Counted from the stretch's first letter, positions 48,101 to 58,380 are shown. The stretch is DNA of 64,000 nucleotides from Puccinia triticina (GCF_026914185.1 NC_070561.1:5084001-5148000), one strand, 5' to 3'. Translations and numbers: made by a program. The notes: a model not told the origin generated them from the sequence alone.

Positions 48101-49629
48101 ACAAGCAGGCGGTCAAAAGTTCGGAAAGCGGAAACTGGGTCTCGGCCATAGAAGAGGAAATCAGTAATCTCGACGATTTGGGCGTCTGGACAATTGAGAA
48201 GGTCCCGGAGGGAACAAAGGTCATGACGGCGAGATGGGTGTTCACGAAGAAACTAAAAGCGGACGGGACGGTGGACCGATACAAGGCCCGTTACGTAGCA
48301 CGAGGGTACTCCCAAATCGCTGGACTTCAGTATGGTGAGACTTTTGCGCCTACTGCAACCTTCGTTTCCATGAGACTGTTACTTTCCATGGCAGCGGCAA
48401 ACAACTGGCCTGTTCATTCTTTCGATTTTGTGGCCGCTTACTTTAACTCTCCAATAGATGAGGATCTTTGGGTCGCAGCTCCGGAGGGCTTATCTACCCC
48501 TTCTGGGTACGCTTGCCACCTCAAGAAGGCACTCTACGGGACTAAACAGGCCGCAAGGTGCTGGTGGCGCCACCTCACAAAGAAGCTAGAAGGACTTGGA
48601 TACAAGGCTTCTAAATACGACTCAAGCATGTACATCATCAAAGGCAAATCCGACGGAGGCGCAATCTGGATCCATGTAGACGATGGAATAGTGACAGCAC
48701 CCAACGAGGCCATTTTGCGGAAATTGGAAAAAGACCTGTCCGCTACCATTAGGATTAAATGGGAATGCTTATTAACTGACATTGTAGGACTCTTTATCAC
48801 CAGGACTGCCTCGGGATTCAGCCTCTGCCAGCCCAAACTCATCAATAAGTTACTTGCGGATCACTGGGATGGCGTGTTGCACAGTAAAACGCCACTTCCT
48901 TGCGGGAATCTTCCGTTGACAAACACGGAGGGCTCTGGTACTCTTCCTTCTGAATTTCTTTCTGTTGTCGGGGTTCTCAGTTACATCGCGGTGGGAACTA
49001 GGCCTGATATTTGTTTTGCTGTTAACTTTCTGGCACGGTTCTCCAAGTGTCCTTCTACTACGCACTGGACTTGGCTGAAGAACCTCATCAATTATGTGGC
49101 AACGACGAGGACGCGGACCCTCACTCTTCGACCGCGGAAGGACATTCCTCCTCTTCTGGGTTATGTTGATGCAAATTGGGGGGGTGAGTTCTCTCGATCT
49201 ACGTACGGTCTTCTTATTATGCACTTCGGTTGTCCAATAGCTTGGGTGTCTAAAAGAATAGCGACTGTAGCGTCTTCAACAGCGCATGCGGAATATATGG
49301 CTTTAGGACATTGTACTAAACAAATACTCTGGATTCGTAATCTACTATTTGACATGTACGGCGTGTGGTACGTGGGCGACATCAAATGCGATAACCAGGC
49401 AACAGTAAAAATCAGCTCGAACAATACGTCTAACAAGCGGGTGCGGCATACGGATCGGGAATTCTACATCACAAACCAGGTGTTTTCAGAAAACAAGATT
49501 TCTGTTCATTGGGTTCCAACCAAGGAACAATTTGCTGATATTTTCACGAAAAACCTCAGTCCTTCGATTCATTGTCATCAACAACTTGTAGTTCAGGGAG
49601 GTGTCTCGTCGAGTGGGGGGGTGTTGTAG
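45108..49629 (+). pseudogene. Copia 3 Gag-Pol, broken by two stops and a frameshift
   Basis: ATG 45108 (MSVQRSPPAHHTRSNARRAA). TGA at 45795-45797 and at 46119-46121; the same frame continues through the knuckle CYCCNSTSHVIADC, protease LFDTGATHHLTGD, preintegrase LRLGHVSLRVIRR...CPTCMISK, and integrase. A frameshift near 47740 moves the reading to the next frame (RVFGDQAYIHV), which is open to 49629: RT with RWVFTKKLKADGTVDRYKAR, KKALYGTKQAARCWWRH, IWIHVDDGIVTA, and RNase H with YVDANWGGEFSRSTYGLLIM and SSTAHAEYMAL. In the integrase the second catalytic Asp is replaced (SNNGGEF instead of SDNGGEF) and the expected Glu in NGT-IER is Lys/Cys, so it could not integrate itself. Confidence 0.88.
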
Positions 49630-49862
49630 CTCATTACGTAACCAAGGATTACGTCTCACTACAGTCACGTCATGAGTGACACTCACGACATATCTCGACG
49701 AGTCATCTAGGTTTCTCACATTCTCCTTTGTCATCTGTCATGTTTGTCTCTTACATAATGTGTACTATAAATACCTTGTATTTCTAGCACATTATGGTTT
49801 TTCTCTTTTTCCTATGCAATCTATGATTTCTGTCTCTCTATTTACATATTCGAGCCTCTTTA
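49622..49862 (+). repeat. Copia 3 right LTR
   Basis: Starts TGTTGTAGCTCATTACGTAA after the tract GTGGGGGG. Followed by the target duplication CCGTC. Confidence 0.9.
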
Positions 49863-49867
49863 CCGTC

Positions 49868-49889
49868 CAAGCATTCTACAAAACACAAT
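49868..49889 (+). repeat. Probable remaining end of the Copia 1 3' LTR
   Basis: CAAGCATTCTACAAAACACA directly follows the Copia 3 target duplication and ends in CA. Inferred from the nesting only. Confidence 0.4.
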
Positions 49890-50307
49890 ATGTACTAGGG
49901 AAATCCCGGCTGCGCCGCGGAACATGAATTGTACAGAAAGAAAAGGCTTGGCTTTGCAAACAAGAACGTAACAAATCATTTCGCAGAGCTATGATGCCTT
50001 GTAACCTAACAGGACAAAACAGCTGAGGACTTTTCAGAGCGACGTATGAGCTTTTGTCTCTTGATGTATTCTAATTATCTTGTGGAATGCTAATTCCTAG
50101 ATTCATCATTTAGGGCCTGTACCATAGCTTTCCAGGGATTTGAACCTCGGATTCCGCGCCCCCCAAAATTACGTTCTGCTGAGATTCCATTTCCCCCTCG
50201 GATTCACTGAGTCCACAATATGAGGTGTGCCAAAAGGCGTACCACGGAACCACGGATTGGTCAACGTGGAAGTTACTCCCCCGGTCATCGAAGAGAGTGA
50301 TTACTCC
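49890..50307. other. Unassigned DNA between the Copia nest and a foldback array
   Basis: About 400 bp. It includes TTCCAGGGATTTGAACCTCG near 50131, faintly tRNA T-arm-like. No gene recognised. Confidence 0.35.
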
Positions 50308-50825
50308 TCTTGAAGCCCGTTCCGTTCCGGTCATTGAGGGATGATGTACTCCTCTTGTTTTCCGGAACGAACTGGTCATCAAGGGGATAATGTACTCCTC
50401 TCGATGGCCGGAACGAACCGGCCATCGAGGGGACTGATTACTCCTCTCGATGAACGGAACTATCAATGTCCGCTCCGTTCCGGTCATCAAGGGGATGATG
50501 GACTCCTCTCGATGACCGGAACGGGCGGGCCATCGGGGGGAGTGATTACTCTTCTCGATGACCGGAAAGAGCCGGCCATTGATGGGAGTGATTGCTCTTC
50601 TCAATGGCCCGCTCGTTCCGGTCATCAAGAGGAGTCCATCATCCCCTCGATGACCGGAACGAACAGGCCATCTTCCGGTCATCGAGGGGAGTGATTAGTT
50701 CTCTCAATGACCGGAACAATCTATGTCCACTCCGTTCTGGTCATTGAGGGGATGATGGACTCCTCTCAATGACCGGAACGAGCCGGCCTTCGAGGGGAAT
50801 CCATCATCCCCTCGATGACCGGAAG
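50308..50825. repeat. Palindromic foldback array (GACCGG family)
   Basis: About a dozen alternating units: CTCCTCTCGATGACCGGAAC and its inverse CCGGTCATCAAGGGGAT, many joined head-to-head as CGATGACCGG...CCGGTCATCGAGG. Period about 40-60 bp. Same core as the arrays near 21.4, 31 and 54.5 kb. ORFs crossing it are by-products of the repeat. Confidence 0.88.
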
Positions 50826-52466
50826 AAGATAAATCCAGGAAACTGTTGAATGATAAGTAGGAGTCAGAAGGTAAAGGTGTTTCGGAGGTGCGGCAAAGTT
50901 TGATTTTATAGAGAGGGGGTAGAATTATTTTGGAGGAGGGATGGAGTTTGTCCGCGCATGTGTCAAATAGAAATGTGAGAAATTGGGATCGAGAGGGGAC
51001 ATAGCAGAGGGATGACAGAGGAAGAGTAGCGGTAATGGTAGGGGGTGGAATCTCCATAGCTCTGGCGATTTGCGGTTGTTGGGTTTGATGTTTGTGTAGG
51101 TTCTGAATGGAGTGGTATTTATAACGTGAGGTGGGGTGAATTTGTATATTTTGACGATTAGATTCTGATTGGACGGAAACGGCGGTAGCATTGACTCTCG
51201 AGGAGTTCAGCTGAGATATGAACACAGTCTCGGGTAGAGGGAGGAGGGGTGCGGGTAGTTGAATTTGAAGCGAGAAGAGTTTCCAGTCCCGGTCTTGATT
51301 GATGAAGAATTACGGGCAGAGGAGCGCACGATTTGGTATTTCTGCCTGGAATTGTGAGGGAGGCCTTCCTATTGCGGCTGTGAAGCGCGGGTGGAATAGT
51401 TTTGAGCACGTTGTAATTACTATGACAGGCTGGATTTGTAGTGGTCGGTCAACGTTTCCGGGGGAACGACGTGGAACCTCATCAATAATTGTTTTGGTAA
51501 AGGAAGAAGCTGTATTACTGGTGATTGTAGATTGTTTGATCAGGAAATATTAAAAGTAGGAGGGATGGGGAAAAACACAAATCGGGAAAATAAAATATTT
51601 ATTGGTGTGATTCAGATGGAAATGGTGAATAGCAAACAAAGAACAGGAACAATGGCCTTAGGAATACAATAGAATTGAAAACAATGTTTGTCTGCGGCGG
51701 CGGCGTTGAGTGAGGGGATTTGAAAGGTATAAATAGGGCATCTTGATGAGAGGAAATGGGCCAGGGCTCCGGAGTTTCAGGCTCGCTATGGAAGCCCTCA
51801 GGTTGTGGGAAATGCTGGATTTTTTTTTTCAGAAACTGGGAAATCTCTGGTTGGGATGTATGGCATGCATGTGTCCAGCTTTGATTGTGGATGCAGACAG
51901 CTCAATTGGCAAATCCACAAGGGATTTCCCAGGATTTCCCAAAGCAGCCAAGCGGAAACCTTTTCGGCTCTCCGTCCCCGCGGAGCGACTTGTGTCAGTT
52001 CGGCCAAATCGATCGATCGAGCCGTCTTCGGCACACTGCCCTGGAACGGATCTCGTCGAGCCTGGTTGCAGTTCCCCCCATCCTTTCGGTCCGGCTATCC
52101 GCTCGAAATCCAGCAAATTTCCCGCCACCTTCGCAGACCATCAAGCCCTCGATCGTTTTTCAGCATGTCCCGCGCCCCGTGACACCCTCGGTTGGCTGCG
52201 TCGCGCCTCTGGAGCTTCCTCCCCAGTCGAGGCGAAGCACATGGACTGCGTGATCAGAAAGAAACCATCCTGTCGACTCGGACCCTAGCACCTAAACATC
52301 CGACAAACGAAAAACTCAAGCACTCAAGAATCAAAACAGTCAGACTACCAAGCGATGTCGGGCCTTCTCTTATCCAAGTTCGTCCTTCCCCATCATGTCA
52401 TTTGGCAACAATGTATAATCATCTTTCTCGCGTCAAACGTCGGGTCCTGCGTCTTCACCAAAAGCT
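50826..52466. other. Unassigned, no supportable gene
   Basis: About 1.6 kb. ORFs overlap in several frames without recognisable motifs; 51940-52290 is GC-rich. It may contain promoter sequence for the downstream secreted protein. Confidence 0.4.
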
Positions 52467-52718
52467 ATGTTCTTTCTTCTCCTACTGACACTCGTTGCCC
52501 TGATTATGAACCATCAGCTCATCCTTGCAGGCCTCGGGGCTTTTTTTGTTTTGGTCATAGCTGGAATGGCGATGGGTCTATTGGCTCTAGAAGGAGCAGG
52601 CTCAACATCCGTCAATAGTACAACGGAACCAAAACATCGTAAGGTCTCATCACCCCTCGATCAACACTTGCCAACGCCAGTTCAATCCCCATCAAAGCCA
52701 CTCGTTCCTCACCCCTGA
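52467..52718 (+). CDS. Possible small hydrophobic peptide upstream of and in frame with a secreted-protein gene
   Basis: 83-codon ORF with two hydrophobic stretches (LLLLTLVALIM and ILAGLGAFFVLVIAGMAMGL) and a Ser/Pro-rich tail, ending TGA 12 nt before the ATG at 52731 in the same frame. It could be an independent small membrane protein, an upstream ORF in the leader of the next gene, or chance. Low confidence. Confidence 0.25.
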   Translation: MFFLLLLTLVALIMNHQLILAGLGAFFVLVIAGMAMGLLALEGAGSTSVNSTTEPKHRKVSSPLDQHLPTPVQSPSKPLVPHP

Positions 52719-52730
52719 AACACGGCCAAC

Positions 52731-53054
52731 ATGAAACTTCTAGCCAACGCAATCTTCCTGGCGGCTCTCTTCCTGTCGCCCACCGCCTACGGACTCCTGT
52801 GCGACTCCTGTTACAAAGCCACCAGAACTCTTGTGCCCGGAGAGCATTCAGCTTACGGACTCACGTCGCAAGCCCCGTGCGGGTACATACATCCCGACGG
52901 CACGGAATGCGTGAAGATAATCACGAAGGAGTTCGCGCATTGTTCGACTTGCCCACGAGACTTCGGCCGGGCTAATCGCTTCATGCAACACGCTCAAGTT
53001 CATGATAACACTTGGTCCCCAGTTCACAAGGACGGCACTCGCAAAGCTGAATAA
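52731..53054 (+). CDS. Small secreted protein, 107 residues, with paired cysteines (candidate effector)
   Basis: ATG 52731 with a strong signal peptide (LLANAIFLAALFLSPTAYG). The mature chain holds six Cys in pairs: LLCDSCYK, APCGYIHPDGTEC, HCSTCPRDF, the last followed by a RFMQHAQVHD stretch. The C-x2-C / C-x2-C spacing with later His residues could bind zinc, or the Cys may form disulfides. No known family recognised. Stop TAA 53052-53054. A role in host interaction is inferred only from size, secretion signal and Cys content. Confidence 0.6.
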   Translation: MKLLANAIFLAALFLSPTAYGLLCDSCYKATRTLVPGEHSAYGLTSQAPCGYIHPDGTECVKIITKEFAHCSTCPRDFGRANRFMQHAQVHDNTWSPVHKDGTRKAE

Positions 53055-53103
53055 CCAAGCAACGTGGCGAGAACCGCAAGAAGTACAGACTAGAGCACTG
53101 GCC

Positions 53104-53178
53104 TTCTCCTACATTCCTTCAACTCCTACATTCCTTCAACTCCTACATCTCTTCAACTCCTACATCCCTTCAACTCTT
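53104..53178 (+). repeat. 18-bp tandem repeat, about four copies
   Basis: CTACATTCCTTCAACTCC-type units repeated about four times just downstream of the secreted-protein gene. Confidence 0.85.
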
Positions 53179-54004
53179 CCAATGATCAACTGATACCTAC
53201 ATAGAGTAACAACTTGTCACACGCTTCTCTCTCTTACATTGTAGACTGACATGTATACATTAAGAAATAGCTTGTCACACCAGTCTCTCTTACAATGTAG
53301 CCTTCCATATGTTTCTGTGTCTCTCAAGGAAACCCTTACTGTGAATAGACTTGGTGATTCAACAATACATTTTTGTTTTCATGATGGTGTTACAAACAAA
53401 TGTAAGGATTTTTTGAGTTGCATACCCCAGTAGATTCAATATGCACAAATTATGTGGCAAGCAAGGTCTGAGGTTTGGCCTGTGAATGAAGACCCCAAAG
53501 AAACCTCCCCTCCACACAGCAGCTGGCCAAAAAATCAATCCCCAAACCCTTTGTTTAGAGGCCTGGAAAAACAACTCCCCAAAGGTGGGAAAACAACTCC
53601 CAGAAGTTGATTATATTGGTAGGACTGTTTGTTGACCAGATCCCCAACATCCATTGGGCCCCTTTTTTGGGAGTCATTGGCAAAATGAGGCAGACATTTG
53701 GGAGTTGTCCACCTAATTTTTTACCAATTATTTTTCACATTAATAATAATTTTTGCATAAGTACTACAGAACATGTCATATAAGGTGCGCACAGCGGGCT
53801 TAGTACAATAAAGACTGCTAACTGTATCACTTTTTTTGTTACACACCCCAACAGTCTGAAAATTTCAGGGTTACTTGAATGGTGCATGTTCTCCATGCCA
53901 TGAAAATTTTAGCAATGGGGTGCCATCAAACCATGTGATATGAGAGGTGCACAGAGGGCTTAGTAGGAAAATAACTGCTAAGAGTATTTTTTTGGGGGGT
54001 GTAC
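53179..54004. other. Non-coding DNA with a diverged direct duplication
   Basis: Two similar blocks at about 53773-53830 and 53932-53990 (CATGT.ATAT.AGGTGC.CACAG.GGGCTTAGTA...ACTGCTAA) about 160 bp apart. No gene recognised. Confidence 0.45.
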
Positions 54005-54112
54005 TTTGCCCACTGCAAAAAACTCGTTGCACACTGTAGGGGGATAGGCATCCCGGCCACAGTGCGCGGTACATAGCTCAAAACGCTTTGTGCACTGCAA
54101 ACGCAAAACTAT
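54005..54112 (+). repeat. Relict MULE terminal repeat related to the element at 23.9-29.4 kb
   Basis: TTTGCCCACTGCAAAAAACT, then TTGCACACTGTAGGGGG, then CAGTGCGCG and CTTTGTGCACTGCAAA follow the same order and spacing as the right TIR of the MULE. No partner repeat was found nearby, so it is a solo or truncated remnant. Confidence 0.65.
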
Positions 54113-54359
54113 GAAATTCTCACTTTCTTTTCTGCCAGCCAGCAGAGGGGATTTTTCTTGCCCCTCCACCAAATTCTCACAGTATTTGAAGCCCTTGGCT
54201 TGACACAAAAAAGGATGAAAAAGAAATACATAAAATAACCTGAGCACAGGCTCCCGCTCCCCCGGGAATGCTCCTCTGGGCTTTCAACCTTCCAAATACT
54301 CACGGGTTGGGTACACAGCCCCTCAAAAACAAAGTTTGAGTGGCAGAAGCTCCGGCTGC

Positions 54360-54905
54360 CGTCCCAATGGCCAGCACAGCCCAGTCATTGAGCAGAGTCT
54401 ACACACTCCCCCAATGACAGGCCAGCACACACATGAAGTGCATGGTCATCAAGGAGACTACGTACTCCTCTCAATGACCGGAGCAACCCCGGTCATCAAG
54501 AGGAGTTACATCCTTTACTTGATGACCAGGTCCGCCCCGGTCATGGAGAGGAGTAAACACTCCCCTCGATGACCAGGTTTGTTCCGGTCATTGAGAGGAG
54601 AGAAATGCTCCTCTTGATGACCAGAACAAACTGGTCATTGAGGGGAGGATGCACTCCCTCTTGATGATGACCAGAATAGCCCCTCAATGAACAGGTCCGC
54701 TCTGGTCAACAAGAGGAGTAAACACTCTCCTCAATGACCAGAACAAACATGTCATCAATGGCAGTATGTAATCCCTCCCAATGATGGCCAGACCCGGTCA
54801 TCGATTTGAGGGCAGTGGTTACTCCTCAATGACCGGCGAGGGGAGTATGTTATACTCTCAATAACCGGAACGGACCCGGTCATCAAGGAGAGTTTGTTAT
54901 ATTCC
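54360..54905. repeat. Palindromic foldback array (GACCGG family), first block
   Basis: Units such as CTCCTCTCAATGACCGGAGC / CCGGTCATCAAGAGGAGTT and CTCGATGACCAGG / CCGGTCATTGAGAGGAG, more diverged than the 50.5-kb array. Confidence 0.85.
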
Positions 54906-55057
54906 ATTCCTGCTCTAAGCATTCTGACAGTCACTCTTTGTTAGACTTGATGGTCCTGATATAGTGATAAGCAATGTCAATAAGACTTGTCATCCCAGGA
55001 TTACATACAAGCATAACGGCAGATAATGTCTAGACTAAATGAGCCCAGCATGCATCA

Positions 55058-55128
55058 GCGCACTTAGCTTAGTGGTTAAAGCAACACTCATGAAGTTTGG
55101 AGTCATGGGTTCAATTCCCATAGTGCAC
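55058..55128 (+). tRNA. tRNA-like sequence, probably a pseudogene or SINE head
   Basis: A 71-nt stretch with A-box TAGCTTAGTGG, a good D-stem (GCTT/AAGC), T-arm ATGGGTTCAATTCCCAT with B-box GGTTCAATTCC, and acceptor strands GCGCACT/AGTGCAC (one mismatch). The anticodon arm does not form a normal 5-bp stem, so no amino acid can be assigned. It sits between two foldback blocks. Confidence 0.5.
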
Positions 55129-55149
55129 ATCTATTTTGGTTTCTGACAG

Positions 55150-55360
55150 AGTTTGCACTCCTCTCAAAGACTGGGTCCTTTCCGGTCAAAACATTACTCT
55201 CAATGACCGGAATGGACCCGGTCATTGAGGCGAGTGTTTACTCCTCTCCATGACCGGGGTGGACTCGGTCAGTGAATAAAGTATGTGCTCCTTCCAATGA
55301 CCGGAGCGACCCGGTCATCAAGAGGAGTACATGTTCCCCTTGATGGCCGGCAATCTGCAC
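55150..55360. repeat. Palindromic foldback array (GACCGG family), second block
   Basis: CTCTCAATGACCGGAATGGA / CCCGGTCATTGAGGCGAG and CCCGGTCATCAAGAGGAGTA units; ends immediately before the Gypsy LTR at 55368. Confidence 0.8.
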
Positions 55361-55367
55361 TCCACGT

Positions 55368-56393
55368 TGAGGGACTCCTGCCCGTACAAGCGGAGGCAGT
55401 CGTGTGAGGGGATGGGTGCTGTTTAGGCTGCCCTCGAGGTGGGTGGTCCGTGAGGATTGAGCGCTGAAATGGGGGGGATCTGGGATAGCTTTTTGGTTGG
55501 GGTGGTTTTGAGAGGTTCGCCGGGGTTTTTGGATCCTCGGCGGCGGTTGTTTTTGTTGTTGATGGGATGAGAAGTGATCTTAAAGAGGGGAAGGAAAAGG
55601 GATCTGGAATTCTGGATGAAAGATGATCGGCGGGCGGAGCCCGTAAGTTGAAACTCTGAAGGTATGATCTATAAGCTCAGTGATGGTCCGTATTCTGGGG
55701 ATCAGAATGCCATGCCTCCCCCATCATCCAAGTTCAGCGAACTTGGACTCCGGGAGAGCCACATGTCACATGTATTTCATCATCTCCTCCGCGCGCTACA
55801 CGCGCACGCACACACAACAGACAACAGAAGCAGGAAAAAAAAAAGAAAACACAACACAAAGAAATGAGGAAATCACAGTGAGATGAGACAGAGGGAGAAG
55901 AACCAGAGAAAAGAAAGGGAAAGAGAACAGAGGAGAAAGAAACACTCAAGACAGACAAAAATCAAACAAAAGAGAAAGAGCCAGAAACAAAAACAGGGAA
56001 TAAACCCACAGCAGATGCTGTGTTAGGACCAAGAAAGATGAAACAGGGATGGAGACTGAGGAGAAGGGGGATTTGGGAAGGGAAGAGGAGATGGAAAGGT
56101 GGAAAGGAGGAAGAAGGAAGAAAGGGGGAAATATCTTGAAGGAGGTTGGAAGATGAGGAGAGATGGGGAGAGGTGAATTCTTGAGGTCTTGAGGATCTTG
56201 AAGTGAAATCCTGATGAGAGAGGGACCTTGATGCTCTTGCTGGCGGCGGTGTTGTTCCTGACTAGCTGGCCACGAGAGGGGCCACCACATCCACCCACCA
56301 TTTGGAGTCTGTCCCCAGACTCCTTCGACGGATGCGCGGCCAAGAAAGAGAGGGAAAACCTAAAGAAAACGGAAAGAGGAGGGGGTCCCGCGG
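55368..56393 (-). repeat. Gypsy 3' LTR (left boundary sure, right boundary estimated)
   Basis: On the minus strand it ends ...GGAGTCCCTCA at 55368, matching the end of the 5' LTR at 63907. Its start cannot be fixed because the other LTR is cut by the window; about 56390 or lower is likely. Purine-rich DNA with a short CA-rich stretch (ACGCGCACGCACACACAACA) lies inside. Confidence 0.65.
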
Positions 56394-56476
56394 GCGGCTC
56401 ACAACAGTGGCTGGAGTAGAGCTTACGACTATGACGGCAGTAGAGCCCAAGGTGCATACTAAGGAGGGGGACTTAC
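56394..56476 (-). repeat. Recurrent GTAAGT...GTGAGC motif, copy 1 (overlaps the Pol stop codon)
   Basis: Minus strand: GTAAGTCCCC...ATGCACCTTGG...CTCTACTCCAGCCACTG, then TTGTGAGCCGCC. One of four related copies of about 83 nt in this element. Confidence 0.7.
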
Positions 56477-58035
56477 TTTTGGTCAGTAATGCCCCCGCGC
56501 GGAAAGTACCGCTTGACCTGATCCGCCGCGAAACGGCGTTTGAGCTCCGTCCCGTCAAGCTCGGCGAGGACGTAAGAGCCCCCGTGGACCTGCTTGACAA
56601 TACGGTAGGGGCCGTTCCACTTGTGGGCGAAAAGCTGTCCCCATTGCACTTCTAGCGATCGGTTGTAAGCGAGGACGAGGTCGCCAGACTCGAGTGGATG
56701 CCGAAATTTCCCGAGGTTCTTCTCTTGCCAATAACAGACAGACGCCTCACGCGAATTCATCATTCTTTCGTACGCAAAACGCCGAGAATCTTTGCTCCTC
56801 TCAAGCTGCTTGGACCGCGCCACCAAGAGATCTGTTGTGTCGCGGACTTCTTCCCAGTCGACGCCTAGGTAGGATTCGATGTCCAAATCGATAGGCAGGG
56901 CCGCGCGCTGCCCAAAGACTAACTCGTACGGAGAATAGCCCGTTGTGCGCTTTGTCGAGATCCGATCGGCAAACAGGACGAGGGGCAGGAATTTGCGGCA
57001 GTTCTTGCCTGACTCGCCCGCCAACTTGACTAACGCGGCTTTAAGAGGGCCGTGTCCTCGCTCGACCATACCCTGCCCCTCAGGGTAGTAGGGTGTAGAA
57101 ACTCGATGCTGACCCAGCAACGCTCGCAACATATCCGCTAGAGCCCCGCCAAATTCGGAGCCACCATCCGTCGAGTAAGAGCGCGCTAACCCGTAGCGCA
57201 TAGTCCAGTTTTCTTGAAGGAAGGCTGCGACCGCTTCAGAGGTGAGATTGTTCAAGAACTTAGCTTCGACCCACCCGGAAAAATTGTCCCGAGCGACAAT
57301 CAGGTACTTGGCGCCTCCGGCTTTAATGTGAACTGCGTCCATTGACACCCGCCCAAAAACGGTTTCTTCCCCGGTAGGATAACGCGGCTCCAGGGGTCGC
57401 CTCGAGTCTCTGCTTTGACAAGCCTTGCAGCTCTGACACCACCGGACAACGGCCTGCTTCAGAGAAGGCCACCAGAAGCGATCCGCAATCCGACGATACG
57501 TCTCGGCAACACCCCAATGACCAAGGTTTTCGTGGAGCTCTTCAAAATTCTTCTCCTGTTTAGCGGGTATCGTGACCACAACGCGAGGGAGAGGGGAGCC
57601 TCTCTTGAGCAAACGGTTGGACTGAACGAAGAAATCTGACGCCTTCCGCTTGAGGGCTCGGAACTCCTTCGCGTCCAGGCCAGGCGGGCGAGTCAGCGTG
57701 GTCAGATAGAGTTCAAGTTGGCGCCAAAAGCCTTCCTGAAAACCCTGATGAGGCGCATCTGCACCCGCTGAGTAAGAATGCACAGGCCGGATGCTTGGTG
57801 CATCCTCGTCGAAGTCTGACGAGGGAGGATCCGACTCTTCATCGCCTTGCGGACGGCGAGACAGCCCGTCAGGCATGGTGAACGTTTTTCCCGGGCGGTG
57901 AACGATGTCGAAGGAGACCCACCGCGTCATCGGCGCGTTGGGCAGGCTGGGGGAATTGATCATCTGAATTAACGATTGAGCGTCGACCTGTAGCTGAAAA
58001 TGCTGTCCCCAAAGAGTGGTCTGCAGCTTCTTCAG
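56473..58035 (-). CDS. Gypsy RNase H C-terminal end and integrase
   Basis: Minus-strand frame resuming left of the MITE (ILKKLQTTLWGQHFQLQVDA) and open to TAA 56473. The RNase H end contains MTRWVSFDIVHRPGK. Integrase: HHCC finger (HENLGHWGVAETYRR...CQSCKACQ), catalytic core with SMDAVHIKAGG, STDGGSEFGG and PEGQGMVERGHG (intact D,D,E), and a C-terminal domain ending KWNGPYRIV...RYFPRGGI. It was one reading frame with the RT segment before the MITE inserted; deleting the MITE and one target copy restores the frame across VAR/IL. Confidence 0.9.
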   Translation of the reverse strand: MKKLQTTLWGQHFQLQVDAQSLIQMINSPSLPNAPMTRWVSFDIVHRPGKTFTMPDGLSRRPQGDEESDPPSSDFDEDAPSIRPVHSYSAGADAPHQGFQEGFWRQLELYLTTLTRPPGLDAKEFRALKRKASDFFVQSNRLLKRGSPLPRVVVTIPAKQEKNFEELHENLGHWGVAETYRRIADRFWWPSLKQAVVRWCQSCKACQSRDSRRPLEPRYPTGEETVFGRVSMDAVHIKAGGAKYLIVARDNFSGWVEAKFLNNLTSEAVAAFLQENWTMRYGLARSYSTDGGSEFGGALADMLRALLGQHRVSTPYYPEGQGMVERGHGPLKAALVKLAGESGKNCRKFLPLVLFADRISTKRTTGYSPYELVFGQRAALPIDLDIESYLGVDWEEVRDTTDLLVARSKQLERSKDSRRFAYERMMNSREASVCYWQEKNLGKFRHPLESGDLVLAYNRSLEVQWGQLFAHKWNGPYRIVKQVHGGSYVLAELDGTELKRRFAADQVKRYFPRGGITDQK

Positions 58036-58044
58036 GATCCTCGC
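58036..58044. repeat. Left 9-bp target duplication of the MITE in Gypsy pol
   Basis: GATCCTCGC, identical to 58708-58716. Confidence 0.85.
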
Positions 58045-58189
58045 GAGTTTTGTCCCTTTTTTTCTTCGGCTATTAGCCGAAGAAAATAATGCATTTTTCT
58101 TCGGCTAAAAGCCGAAGGACAGCAGAGCTGGCCGGGCCAGCTCCACTGGAGCTGGCGCGCTGGAGCTGGCGCGCTGGCTGGCGCTGGAT

Positions 58190-58380
58190 GAGCTGGTATT
58201 GGTATGTATTGGATACATTACTGTATCCGATACAAATACATAGCGATACGTATCCAATACATACCGATATGTATCCAATACATATCCAATACATACCTGT
58301 ACATATCAATACGTATCCAATACATACCAATACGTATCCGGTACATACCGATACGTATCCAATACATACCAATACAATGT
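58190..58380. repeat. Tandem repeat of about 20 bp inside the MITE
   Basis: Imperfect copies of GATACGTATCCAATACATAC, with CAATACATAC half-units. Confidence 0.85.

Larger units (their letters stand above)
44340..49862 (+). mobile_element. Copia element 3: complete but degenerate LTR retrotransposon, 5.5 kb
   Basis: Two LTRs of about 240 bp start TGTTGTAGCTCATTACGTAA (44340 and 49622) and differ at about three positions. Target duplication CCGTC (44335-44339, 49863-49867). The internal region has a half-tRNA PBS, a repeat-rich leader and a broken Gag-Pol. It is inserted in the 3' LTR of Copia 1. Confidence 0.92.

Noticed and set aside
50110..50700. 190-codon ORF on the minus strand
   Set aside because: It translates the palindromic array (RWPVRSGHREE-type repeats); composition is explained by the repeat.
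51743..52288. 181-codon ORF, plus strand
   Set aside because: Three other frames are equally open in the GC-rich stretch 51940-52290; no domain or signal peptide.
55664..56600. ORFs in both strands at the left end of the Gypsy element
   Set aside because: They lie in the 3' LTR and untranslated region, are low-complexity (purine-rich), and overlap the true integrase end in another frame.
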